64,000 nt of DNA from Membranipora membranacea (lineage: Eukaryota > Bryozoa > Gymnolaemata > Cheilostomatida > Membraniporidae), in assembly GCA_914767715.1 (NCBI GenBank), contig OU612067.1:34942162-35006161 (forward strand), read 5' to 3'. Of this stretch, positions 42,501 to 55,700 are shown in pieces; the first letter of the stretch is position 1; each line of letters opens with the position of its first letter. Made by a program: the position numbers and the translations under genes. The notes under the pieces were generated by a model. It ran no database searches and was not told the origin of the DNA. It saw nothing but the letters and a program-made list of their open reading frames with translations.

Positions 42501-43706
42501 GGCCACATGTCACTAGGGCAGGACGGCTCAAGGCTATTCCTTCATTTAACTAAAACAAAGGGATGAGCAGAGAGAATAAAGCCTCTCCTGTTCTCTATAG
42601 CTGAGCTGAGTGGCCGAGCAGCTGAGTATGGCGGTGATGTGATGATTGGATGACGCGCACATCTATTTTATCTCAATAACTGTTCTCAACTTGTGTCTAT
42701 TGCTAAGATGCGGTGACAATAATTGTTATCAATATTGTCTAATTATTGTTTTAGAGTCTCCGCTGATTTCCCAGTAGGATCACCTATAGCCTACTGCTGG
42801 GTGACATTATTGTAAAGTTTATTTCATTATTCGATGTAATTCCCAGCGGTGTTGGGAAAGATGCGACGACGGATCCCCTGTTATACTTCTCTGTCATCAG
42901 TATAAGCTAACTATAGACATAGAAGCTGCCATTGCTGTCGGCAGTAGCAGCTAATTATCACTACAACAAGTGACGATGATTAGCTGTACTGTAACTGTCC
43001 TGTAACTGTGCTGTAACTCTCCTGTCCTCGTTTGATGTGACTTTAGTCTCTGATATGTCTATGTGACTTTAGTCTCTGATATGTCTATGTGACTTTAGTC
43101 TCTGATATGTCTATGTGACTTTAGTCTCTGATATGTCTATGTGACTTTAGTCTCTGATATGTCTATGTGACTTTAGTCTCTGATATGTCTATGTGACTTT
43201 AGTCTCTGATATGTCTATGTGACTTTAGTCTCTGATATGTCTATGTGACTTTAGTCTCTGATATGTCTATGTGACTTTAGTCTCTGATATGTCTATGTGA
43301 CTTTAGTCTCTGATATGTCTATGTGACTTTAGTCTCTGATATGTCTATGTGACTTTAGTCTCTGATATGTCTATGTGACTTTAGTCTCTGATATGTCTAT
43401 GTGACTTTAGTCTCTGATATGTCTATGTGACTTTAGTCTCTGATATGTCTATGTGACTTTAGTCTCTGATATGTCTATGCAGTAGATAATATTAAGCCCT
43501 CAATGCTAGCAGACTAATTATATCCTCTCAAATGTCAGCTCGCCGCACAGAGTCGGTAAGCTGCAGGTTATATTCATATAGTGACTGAGTTCTGGTGAAA
43601 TCATCTGCCGTGTGCAGAGGAGGTGTTTACTGCGCGTTCAGTTACTCAACTTCTGACGTAATCAAACGAGCAATAATAAGACCAAGTTCATCAATTCTAA
43701 ACAGCA

Positions 43707-43753
<47 letters not shown>

Positions 43754-46700
43754 ATCTTACTTCTGAGAAATATATTCTCTACATTAGATCAGCTGACAAT
43801 AGTAGTCTAGCTTCTCTAGTTCTCTCCCAGTCCTCTACAACATCAACCTGAAACCAGATACACGCATTAGATATTACATGTATTAGTTAATATATATATT
43901 AGATAATTGTGGACCCTAACCTGATCTAACTTAGCGGACGGAAGGTGTACATAATCTCAAACTGTGAGCTGTGTGAATGTGAATAAGCCAAGTGTGCCAA
44001 GTAAGTAACATACCATTTTTAAACTGTTAGCTCCATGCCAGGAAATCTCACTAAATATTGTATAATACTTTCTATAAGGTTTAGACCTTTGACTTGGGTT
44101 GACTTGGATTGACTTGGATTGACTTGAATTGGATGCTGCACTGTAACGTTTAGTTTGTTTGTGTTCTTGTTGTTTTAGGGGACTTTGTTCTTGTTGATGT
44201 AGGGGATGTTTTCTCTTGTAGTTGCAGAGCAGTAGGGGGTGCTTCTCTTCTCTCTGATTTCAATTCCGAGCTTTGTTCAAACATTTCTATTTTTGTTTTG
44301 TTCATTATGCTGTAAGCCCTTTGATAGAGTTAGGATGATTATTAGTTAGATGTAATTATGTTGCTTTTGTCTCCTCTTTACTTTAGTCAATGGGAATTCA
44401 TTGCTTGAGTAGTAATAGAGTGTATTTAAGCCACGCCCACTTTGAAATAAACAATCTTGGTTCTCATTATAATATATAAGATAGAGCGGGCTGTATAAGG
44501 GACATATTCTAAACACAGGAGATCATTCAGTGAGATCCCTCGGCTTCAGTCAGCTGTGAGAATAGAGGCTCTCCTAATTTCTCTCTGTCTCTGTTGTTCT
44601 CGGAGATTTTTACTTCTGACAGTTAAACTTATTTAGCTGCAGGTAAATATTAACATCCAAATATCAACTGAAGTTACGTATTCTAGTTTACTAAGCGATG
44701 AGCTCAGTCATCGGACCAACCTGGTGGTACATCTTCTTTTCTTACCTCTAATTTACATCTTAGCCATACTTTAGTTGATCTTACATTAGTGTATTATAAC
44801 GTAGCCCATTACCTCAGCCTACTCTACATTAGTGTATTATAACTTAGCCTTTTACCTCAGCCTACTCTACATTAGTGTATTATAACGTAGCCCATTACCT
44901 CAGCCTACTCTACATTAGTGTATTATAACGTATCCCATTACCTCAGCCTACTCTACATTAGTGTATTATAACGTAGCCCATTACCTCAGCCTACTCTACA
45001 TTAGTGTATTATAACTCAGCCCATTACCTCAGCCTACTCTACATTAGTGTATTATAACGTAGCCCATTACCTCAGCCTACTCTACATTAGTGTATTATAA
45101 CTTAGCCCATTACCTCAGCCTACTCTACATTAGTGTATTATAACGTAGCCCATTACCTCAGCCTACTCTACATTAGTGTATTATAACTTAGCCCATTACC
45201 TCAGCCTACTCTACATTAGTGTATTATAACTCAGCCCATTACCTCAGCCTACTCTACATTAGTGTATTATAACGTAGCCCATTACCTCAGCCTACTCTAC
45301 ATTAGTGTATTATAACTCAGCCCATTACCTCAGCCTACTCTACATTAGTGTATTATAACGTAGCCCATTACCTCAGCCTACTCTACATTAGTGTATTATA
45401 ACTCAGCCCATTACCTCAGCCTACTCTACATTAGTGTATTATAACGTAGCCCATTACCTCAGCCTACTCTACATTAGTGTATTATAACTTAGCCCATTAC
45501 CTCAGCCTACTCTACATTAGTGTATTATAACGTATCCCATTACCTCAGCCTACTCTACATTAGTGTATTATAACGTAGCCCATTACCTCAGCCTACTCTA
45601 CATTAGTGTATTATAACGTAGCCCATTACCTCAGCCTACTCTACATTAGTGTATTATAACGTAGCCCATTACCTCAGCCTACTCTACATTAGTGTATTAT
45701 AACTTAGCCCATTACCTCAGCCTACTCTACCTTAGTGTATTATAACGTAGCCCATTACCTCAGCCTACTCTACATTAGTGTATTATAACTTAGCCCATTA
45801 CCTCAGCCTACTCTACATTAGTGTATTATAACTTAGCCCATTACCTCAGCCTACTCTACATTAGTGTATTATAACTTAGCCCATTACCTCAGCCTACTCT
45901 ACCTTAGTGTATTATAACGTAGCCCATTACCTCAGCCTACTCTACATTAGTGTATTATAACGTATCCCATTACCTCAGCCTACTCTACATTAGTGTATTA
46001 TAACTTAGCCCATTACCTCAGCCTACTCTACATTAGTGTATTATAACTCAGCCCATTACCTCAGCCTACTCTACATTAGTGTATTATAACGTAGCCCATT
46101 ACCTCAGCCTACTCTACATTAGTGTATTATAACGTAGCCCATTACCTCAGCCTACTCTACATTAGTGTATTATAACTTAGCCTTTTACCTCAGCCTACTC
46201 TACATTAGTGTATTATAACGTAGCCCATTACCTCAGCCTACTCTACATTAGTGTATTATAACGTAGCCCATTACCTCAGCCTACTCTACATTAGTGTATT
46301 ATAACGTAGCCCATTACCTCAGCCTACTCTACATTAGTGTATTATAACGTAGCCCATTACCTCAGCCTACTCTACATTAGTGTATTATAACGTAGCCCAT
46401 TACCTCAGCCTACTCTACATTAGTGTATTATAACGTAGCCCATTACCTCAGCCTACTCTACCTTAGTGTATTATAACGTAGCCCATTACCTCAGCCTACT
46501 CTACATTAGTGTATTATAACGTAGCCCATTACCTCAGCCTACTCTACATTAGTGTATTATAACTTAGCCCATTACCTCAGCCTACTCTACATTAGTGTAT
46601 TATAACTCAGCCCATTACCTCAGCCTACTCTACATTAGTGTATTATAACGTAGCCCATTACCTCAGCCTACTCTACATTAGTGTATTATAACGTAGCCCA

Positions 46701-49700
46701 TTACCTCAGCCTACTCTACATTAGTGTATTATAACGTAGCCCATTACCTCAGCCTACTCTACATTAGTGTATTATAACGTAGCCCATTACCTCAGCCTAC
46801 TCTACCTTAGTGTATTATAACGTAGCCCATTACCTCAGCCTACTCTACATTAGTGTATTATAACGTAGCCCATTACCTCAGCCTACTCTACCTTAGTGTA
46901 TTATAACGTAGCCCATTACCTCAGCCTACTCTACATTAGTGTATTATAACGTAGCCCATTACCTCAGCCTACTCTACATTAGTGTATTATAACTTAGCCC
47001 ATTACCTCAGCCTACTCTACATTAGTGTATTATAACTCAGCCCATTACCTCAGCCTACTCTACATTAGTGTATTATAACGTAGCCCATTACCTCAGCCTA
47101 CTCTACATTAGTGTATTATAACGTAGCCCATTACCTCAGCCTACTCTACATTAGTGTATTATAACTTAGCCCATTACCTCAGCCTACTCTACATTAGTGT
47201 ATTATAACTCAGCCCATTACCTCAGCCTACTCTACATTAGTGTATTATAACGTAGCCCATTACCTCAGCCTACTCTACATTAGTGTATTATAACTTAGCC
47301 CATTACCTCAGCCTACTCTACATTAGTGTATTATAACTCAGCCCATTACCTCAGCCTACTCTACATTAGTGTATTATAACGTAGCCCATTACCTCAGCCT
47401 ACTCTACATTAGTGTATTATAACTCAGCCCATTACCTCAGCCTACTCTACATTAGTGTATTATAACGTAGCCCATTACCTCAGCCTACTCTACATTAGTG
47501 TATTATAACGTAGCCCATTACCTCAGCCTACTCTACATTAGTGTATTATAACGTAGCCCATTACCTCAGCCTACTCTACATTAGTGTATTATAACGTAGC
47601 CCATTACCTCAGCCTACTCTACATTAGTGTATTATAACTTAGCCCATTACCTCAGCCTACTCTACATTAGTGTATTATAACTTAGCCCATTACCTCAGCC
47701 TACTCTACATTAGTGTATTATAACTTAGCCCATTACCTCAGCCTACTCTACCTTAGTGTATTATAACGTATCCCATTACCTCAGCCTACTCTACATTAGT
47801 GTATTATAACGTAGCCCATTACCTCAGCCTACTCTACCTTAGTGTATTATAACGTAGCCCATTACCTCAGCCTACTCTACATTAGTGTATTATAACGTAG
47901 CCCATTACCTCAGCCTACTCTACCTTAGTGTATTATAACGTAGCCCATTACCTCAGCCTACTCTACATTAGTGTATTATAACGTAGCCCATTACCTCAGC
48001 CTACCCTACATTAGTGTATTATAACGTAGCCCATTACCTCAGCCTACTCTACATTAGTGTATTATAACGTAGCCCATTACCTCAGCCTACTCTACATTAG
48101 TGTATTATAACGTATCCCATTACCTCAGCCTACTCTACATTAGTGTATTATAACGTAGCCCATTACCTCAGCCTACTCTACATTAGTGTATTATAACGTA
48201 GCCCATTACCTCAGCCTACTCTACATTAGTGTATTATAACGTAGCCCATTACCTCAGCCTACTCTACCTTAGTGTATTATAACGTAGCCCATTACCTCAG
48301 CCTACTCTACATTAGTGTATTATAACGTAGCCCATTACCTCAGCCTACTCTACCTTAGTGTATTATAACGTAGCCCATTACCTCAGCCTACTCTACATTA
48401 GTGTATTATAACGTAGCCCATTACCTCAGCCTACTCTACATTAGTGTATTATAACGTAGCCCATTACCTCAGCCTACTCTACATTAGTGTATTATAACGT
48501 AGCCCATTACCTCAGCCTACTCTACCTTAGTGTATTATAACGTAGCCCATTACCTCAGCCTACTCTACATTAGTGTATTATAACGTAGCCCATTACCTCA
48601 GCCTACTCTACCTTAGTGTATTATAACGTAGCCCATTACCTCAGCCTACTCTACATTAGTGTATTATAACGTAGCCCATTACCTCAGCCTACTCTACATT
48701 AGTGTATTATAACGTAGCCCATTACCTCAGCCTACTCTACATTAGTGTATTATAACTTAGCCCATTACCTCAGCCTACTCTACATTAGTGTATTATAACG
48801 TATCCCATTACCTCAGCCTACTCTACATTAGTGTATTATAACTTAGCCCATTACCTCAGCCTACTCTACATTAGTGTATTATAACGTAGCCCATTACCTC
48901 AGCCTACTCTACATTAGTGTATTATAACGTAGCCCATTACCTCAGCCTACTCTACATTAGTGTATTATAACGTAGCCCATTACCTCAGCCTACTCTACCT
49001 TAGTGTATTATAACGTAGCCCATTACCTCAGCCTACTCTACATTAGTGTATTATAACGTAGCCCATTACCTCAGCCTACTCTACCTTAGTGTATTATAAC
49101 GTAGCCCATTACCTCAGCCTACTCTACATTAGTGTATTATAACGTAGCCCATTACCTCAGCCTACTCTACATTAGTGTATTATAACGTAGCCCATTACCT
49201 CAGCCTACTCTACATTAGTGTATTATAACTCAGCCCATTACCTCAGCCTACTCTACATTAGTGTATTATAACTTAGCCCATTACCTCAGCCTACTCTACA
49301 TTAGTGTATTATAACGTAGCCCATTACCTCAGCCTACTCTACATTAGTGTATTATAACTTAGCCCATTACCTCAGCCTACTCTACCTTAGTGTATTATAA
49401 CGTAGCCCATTACCTCAGCCTACTCTACATTAGTGTATTATAACGTAGCCCATTACCTCAGCCTACTCTACATTAGTGTATTATAACTTAGCCCATTACC
49501 TCAGCCTACTCTACCTTAGTGTATTATAACGTAGCCCATTACCTCAGCCTACTCTACATTAGTGTATTATAACGTAGCCCATTACCTCAGCCTACTCTAC
49601 CTTAGTGTATTATAACGTAGCCCATTACCTCAGCCTACTCTACATTAGTGTATTATAACGTAGCCCATTACCTCAGCCTACTCTACATTAGTGTATTATA

Positions 49701-52700
49701 ACGTAGCCCATTACCTCCGCCTACTCTACCTAGTCTTTTTTAACTCGAGCAAATATCATAGAATGTTTTCTCTGATATTTTGTCTTTGGGTGCGACTGAC
49801 ATGCTCAGTAGATTATTATGGATATTAAAACTGTACCCGAGTAATACGATAGTACTCGCTTCTCTTATTCAGATATGATTTGGTGGAGCCGTCCTCTACC
49901 CTTGATACTGTTGACTGGTACGACTCGGAGTTGTCTCAGGGTAATGTATTCTACTCTCGTACCAGTATGCTCGGCCTGTCAGACATGCTCAACCGAGCGG
50001 CTGATGACGAGACGGAGCAGAGAGAAGAGCTGGTATGGAGGAGGAGACAGAGCCGTAGTATGTTACTCAAACAGCTCAACTCTACTCCTTATAGATACAT
50101 GGTGAGTAAAGTCTACTGTACTCCTTTATTATACTATTACTGGTTAGGTTAGGTCAGTATGTAGGATCTCTAGTGTAGTGTAATACCTCTCCAGGCTCTC
50201 CTCCCTATCCCCCCCCCCCCCCCGCTACCTTCCCCACTCCCTATATATCAATATAATTTATTGCTGCAGGTTTGGTTATTTACTGTAAAAAAGTTACCAA
50301 AATAGAAATCAAATTCTTAATGTTTACAAAACATCACCAGGATAGTTGTAATTTTAAACTCAAAGTTTTATATCCCTAGTTTTATACTCCCAAACTCCCG
50401 AGTTTTATACTCCTAAACTCCCGAGTTTTTTATAATCCTAAGCTCCCGAGTTTTATACTCCTAAAGTGTACTCCTAAGTATGTTGTTTCTAGTAGACCTC
50501 AAATGCATTATTGCTCATCAAAATTGTCTGACTCAGAGTATTTTGTACTGGGGACAAAGATTATAAATACCGGGGATACAAACAAAGCCGTTATTGTTAG
50601 ATGCTGGTTTTAGTTGAGGGTACACTGGTTTTACGAGGTGTTACATCATACTTTCTCTGACAAGCCTTGAGGCATTTAGATTTACAATGTTAAAACTTCA
50701 CACCTGCGGGTCTCTATGGTCCTGTTAAGTCCATTGAACCTCTCTAACATTGACTTAAACACCAAGGTGTGAAAAAATTCACAATATGTCAATTTGGAAT
50801 GTGAACTTTGAAATATGATACTGATCTATAACCACTGCACTGAGAAGGCATTGACTGTGTAGGCATTGACTGTATAGGCATTGACTGTATAGGCATTGAC
50901 TGTATAGTACTGTATAGTACTGACAGAGACTATAGATATAATATCTATAGTCTCTGGTACTGATACGATCATGATGGGCTGCTGCAGACTTAGCTGTGAT
51001 ATTTTTCTTGTCCTGATCTTATGCTAGAATTGGCAATGCTTGATAATATACTGACTTTGGTTGATATTATATTGACTTTGGTTTTATATGGGCGATAGTT
51101 GATATTGTACTGACTGGAGACGGTACATCTCACTAAGTATCATCGTAGTCTGGACTTATAGATTAAATCTGTAAGATGCTTTGAAGTCAGTCTAATCCAT
51201 ATTGATTCAGAGCGTCTACTATGCTAGTATTCATCACAATCTTCATTCAGGAAAATTTCAAATCACAATGAATTCAGACAAGACACAAAAAACCAAGATT
51301 TGAGATATAGATATACCAGCCTAAGAGATAGCTGCATATATATCCCATCTAGTCTATGTATATAATATTTGTATAAGCCCATACGTTCTTTTATCAGTAT
51401 TTGCTTGTACTTTTACAGGCGGAAGTGGAGCAGCAGCTTAATGTTCTCAAATCTCTGACTCATATTAAATCTGAGGTAAGCTAAGCCAGATAGGCTGTAG
51501 AATGAGTGGTAGAATGAGTGTTACAGCGATGTACCAGCTGTTTATTATAATAACATAGCTATATATATTGAGATTAATGAACACTGAGCGATGTTACCCA
51601 GTCTGTCTATAGGGACACTATTTCTTGTGTCACACTCAAAGTTATACTTCACAGAGTAAGGATGTACACCTTTACTCTGTAGTTATATACCATGTCACAG
51701 AGTCCGGATATATGTTGTTATATACCGTCACAGTGAGACGGATATATGTAGTTATATACCATGTCACAGAGTCCAGATATATGTAGTTATATACCGTCAC
51801 AGTGAGACAGTGAGGGCAAACATTGAATGACAGGTGGTTAGTTACTTTCATTGACAGAGTTATAAATAGATGAGCTGCAGCTGTAGCTGTGATGGGGTTG
51901 TGATGGTCATTGTAAGCTAATTCACATGTCAAACTATATTAAACATCTCTCAAGTGATCTCTCTTCCTGAAAATTATTTATTCATGCATTTCATCTGAAT
52001 ATTGAGCGTAGAGGAGTTAGGAGGAGTTAGAAAGCACATAATTTTGTGCTTGCTAACTCTTGCCATGGGAACTGAACACAAATAGAGAGGCACTCGACTG
52101 ATCTGTGTTGTGATGTGTGACGCTGTGTGACGCTGTGTGACGCTGATATACTTAAATATAACTGTGTGGTACTGACTCGGCAGCGGGCGACTGTGATGTG
52201 ATAATGTAGTGTGATAGATATTGTGCCTTCAGTTGGAGATTTTCACATTGATTTCTAGACTTATAAGAGCTCTAGGCTGGCTCTCAAGTAGTAGTTCACT
52301 TAATCCCATTTCCTCTAAGTAACTTTGCTGCCTCAACGTTTTGCTGTCATCAACAATTTCAACTCATCAATAATGAGAGCCAGTTCGATTAGAGCGAGGC
52401 TGGAGATCAGGGCTTGGTTAGAGATCAGTGTGTAAAACAACTTATATCTTGTACAAGATTTGGGAGGAATGGATATTACCTTTTTTTGCTTCACGCAATT
52501 CGCAAAGTCAGAAAAAACTTGATGAAAAGGAAGCAGATTTATTTGTGATGCTCAAAGTATGATAATTATTTAAATGCAATTAGCCTTGCTGTGTCTGTTA
52601 TATATTTGCAGCTAATTCAATATTATGTTTACACTGAAAATGGCATCCCGTCTACTACTATAACCCCCCACCCCCCCCCCCCCCACAACATCTCATTATA

Positions 52701-55700
52701 TCCAAATCAATTTCATATTCTTGAGGGAGTATGGGGGAGGGGTGTGCAATACCTCTCCCAGTGTTTCAATCAATCATCTGAAAATAATATACCTTACAAA
52801 ATATCATCATAATGCTCAAACATTTCTATAAATCTTAGATGAATAGCTGATAAAACTCTACATGTGATCTTGTTATGTGAACTGCATACTGAATAAGTAT
52901 GTTTATATTCGTCTGTCAACACAACTCATCATAATATCAAAAAATGTTCTAAAATATCTGACACAAGATTTAACTTTTCCTAAATAACCTAATTCTTAGG
53001 AAATGATCTAGCCGATGACATAAGTTACCTCAAGATCCGCTCAATCATCATGTCTGTATGTGCATCCGTGAAAATGAGGGTCAAAATGTTAGAAGCTGGA
53101 AATAAACCCCACCCTGTCCTTTTTACATCAGAAAACTGATTCATAGCAATGCATTATGGGTAACTTATACCGGCTACTCTATATTCCATATCCTTGTCCG
53201 ATGATATTTTGGGTGTCAGTTTTGTTCATGAATTGATGAATGGATGGGGGTGCTGTAAAGGAATGGATGGGGTATGTGAAGGTATGGATGGGGGATGGAT
53301 GGATGATCTAGTTTTTTATTGAACATTCTGTCAGATGCTTATCATCATCATTGATTTAGTCATGACAGTGAAGGTAAAATAAGACAGACCATGACAAACC
53401 TACTTACTATATGTCACAGATATGATAAAGGAGATAAAACTGTCCATCTACTAATCACCTGCCAAGCTCTGTTTGATGATAATTATAAGACTGACTGAGA
53501 ATCAGAGAAGAATCACATGACATACTATTTATATACTATTTATATGATATATTTTGTTTTTCTCTCTAGTTGTACTCTAATATAACGGGTTACGCGGCAG
53601 ATATGTTGTATAATCTAACACAAGCGTTCGCTCAGTACTCACGCACTGTAGAGCCATTTAATATAAGTGTGACCGCTGACGCTGTGTATCAGATCGGCAG
53701 CGCTCTCATCAGTATAACGTCAAAGTCAGCAGCGGAGTCGGCAGCGGAGTCAGCAGAGAGTAACTATGATGTCATCAACAAGATGGACCATAGTATTGGT
53801 ACTCTTCTTACTGTGAGTAACTAGGGCAGATTTAGGGGCGGAGTTTAAACTCTAACAGCTCACTTTATTCTCTCACCTTACAATATTGTGCCGACTAACG
53901 TATAAAGGGCCATAAAACAGGATATTACATCACAGAACATATAATATATTCTAAAGTCTATGATTACACAACTTAGTTATATTTATGATTACTCACAGAT
54001 ATAGGATGCTACTGAGAATCAAAATGGTAACAAAATCTATAAAAAATGTCCAATAAGTTTTTGGGCTGTGATCTGCCTATCTGCACTGCTCTATGTTATA
54101 CATATTATGTACACCTGAACATCTATCGCCATATTAATCTCGCAATTATCCCATATAAATAACTTATAAGATTTGATAGTTAAGTCACCACATTAACACT
54201 TACATGTGACACGTATTGTATTGTATAATTTTACTTGCTGTTGTAGATGTCTCTGAACTCAGACTATATTCACACTGATAGAGAACTCACACAGTCTATT
54301 AATGGTATGTCCATACATGTCAACAGATACAGCACTGTCAAAGATGAGACAATCAAACACGGGAAGGTGTCATTCAACGTCCCCGCTAAACTGGTACATC
54401 ATCTAGGAACCAGGACTAAGGTAAGTGTAGAACATGACGTTCTCAGTCTGTATTGTGATCAAGTGATTAGAAGAGTTATAGAAATAAAATTAGTGAGCAG
54501 AATAGTTTTAATCTTCACTTAGCTATCCTATAACCCTTGAGTTATTTGTTATATTATATATATATTATTTTGTATACATTATAGATGTATATATATCATG
54601 TATTATATATACGACATATTATGTATGCTATATATATTACATTATAGGATTGTTACTCGGCGCACATGATCCAGTATCCAGATAATCCGTACGCTTCAGG
54701 AGTTACCTCCACAGTATCAGCTCTTACACTGTATGATTGTGAGGGTGATGAGATAACTGATGTACGTACTGATGATAGCGAGGCGTACGTTACGTTTAAT
54801 CTACCTCTCGTACAGCAGTATAACCAGGTATGAGATTCTACTATTGTTGTATAGACTCTCTCTACGTGTATTACGGGCCCAGTACATTGTCTACTGTTCT
54901 CCTCCTACTAGTGGTGATGACACAATAACTAATATAATCATACATATTATAGTGTACAGCTGTTTTCAGGTCAAATGCAGATTACCAAATTCTCTAACCA
55001 TATCCTGATACTATTCCTGGCACTTTTAATTGTTACCAGAAGTTCAATGCATTCTGATTGGCTGAAATATGTAAATTACATGTTAATCAGTGTTTGGTCT
55101 ATTGTTCGGCTAAAAGCTCTGTGAGTTCTAATTATGATGTCATTGTAACACTCCTGTGGTTGGTTTTGTAGCTAATCTTGTGGTTGAAATGTTTACGCCT
55201 CTCATGAAGTTATCTCAAAAAGTTATTCCTAAATGTGATCTTTTATGTCATCTCCCGCGCTCTGTGACATATGTTATTATTATTTTTCTCCGACCTAACG
55301 AATATTTCAGCTGGACTTGCAATTGACCCTTTACCCCTGTATTTGTTCATTTCCCATTTTCTTGTATTTTTCAGACTTTCTCTGAGCACAGCCTCCGTAA
55401 AGAGAACATGAACATACACGAGATACCAACAACGTCACGTAAAGGTGGACAAGCTCTGAATATAGTGATCAGATTCAATGTGTTACAGGATCATACATTC
55501 CCTATAGCTGTACTTATCAGGTAAGCTTACTTAGACTTAGACTTGGACAGTGTAGTCAGTATGATTGTGAGTATATATCTGAATCAGATATACCCAGATC
55601 TACTCAGGACTACTCAGATCTTTCAGATATAGGTTAGGTACTGCACCTTGTATGAGTATCAGGATCTACAATCCTCTCTCAGAGAAGCTAATCAGTCATA

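Larger units (their letters stand above)
39993..49872 (+). other. intron 41, the longest intron (9.9 kb)
   Basis: Contains the 20-bp donor array, a 26-bp array, a TCTG microsatellite and the 4.9-kb 43-bp array. The remaining 40200-43034 and 43480-44780 show no phase-compatible exon. A segment at 41027-41070 shares a block (gcctgaccataacatgct) with intron 35 near 36995, an old dispersed repeat. Phase is 2 on both sides. Confidence 0.75.
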
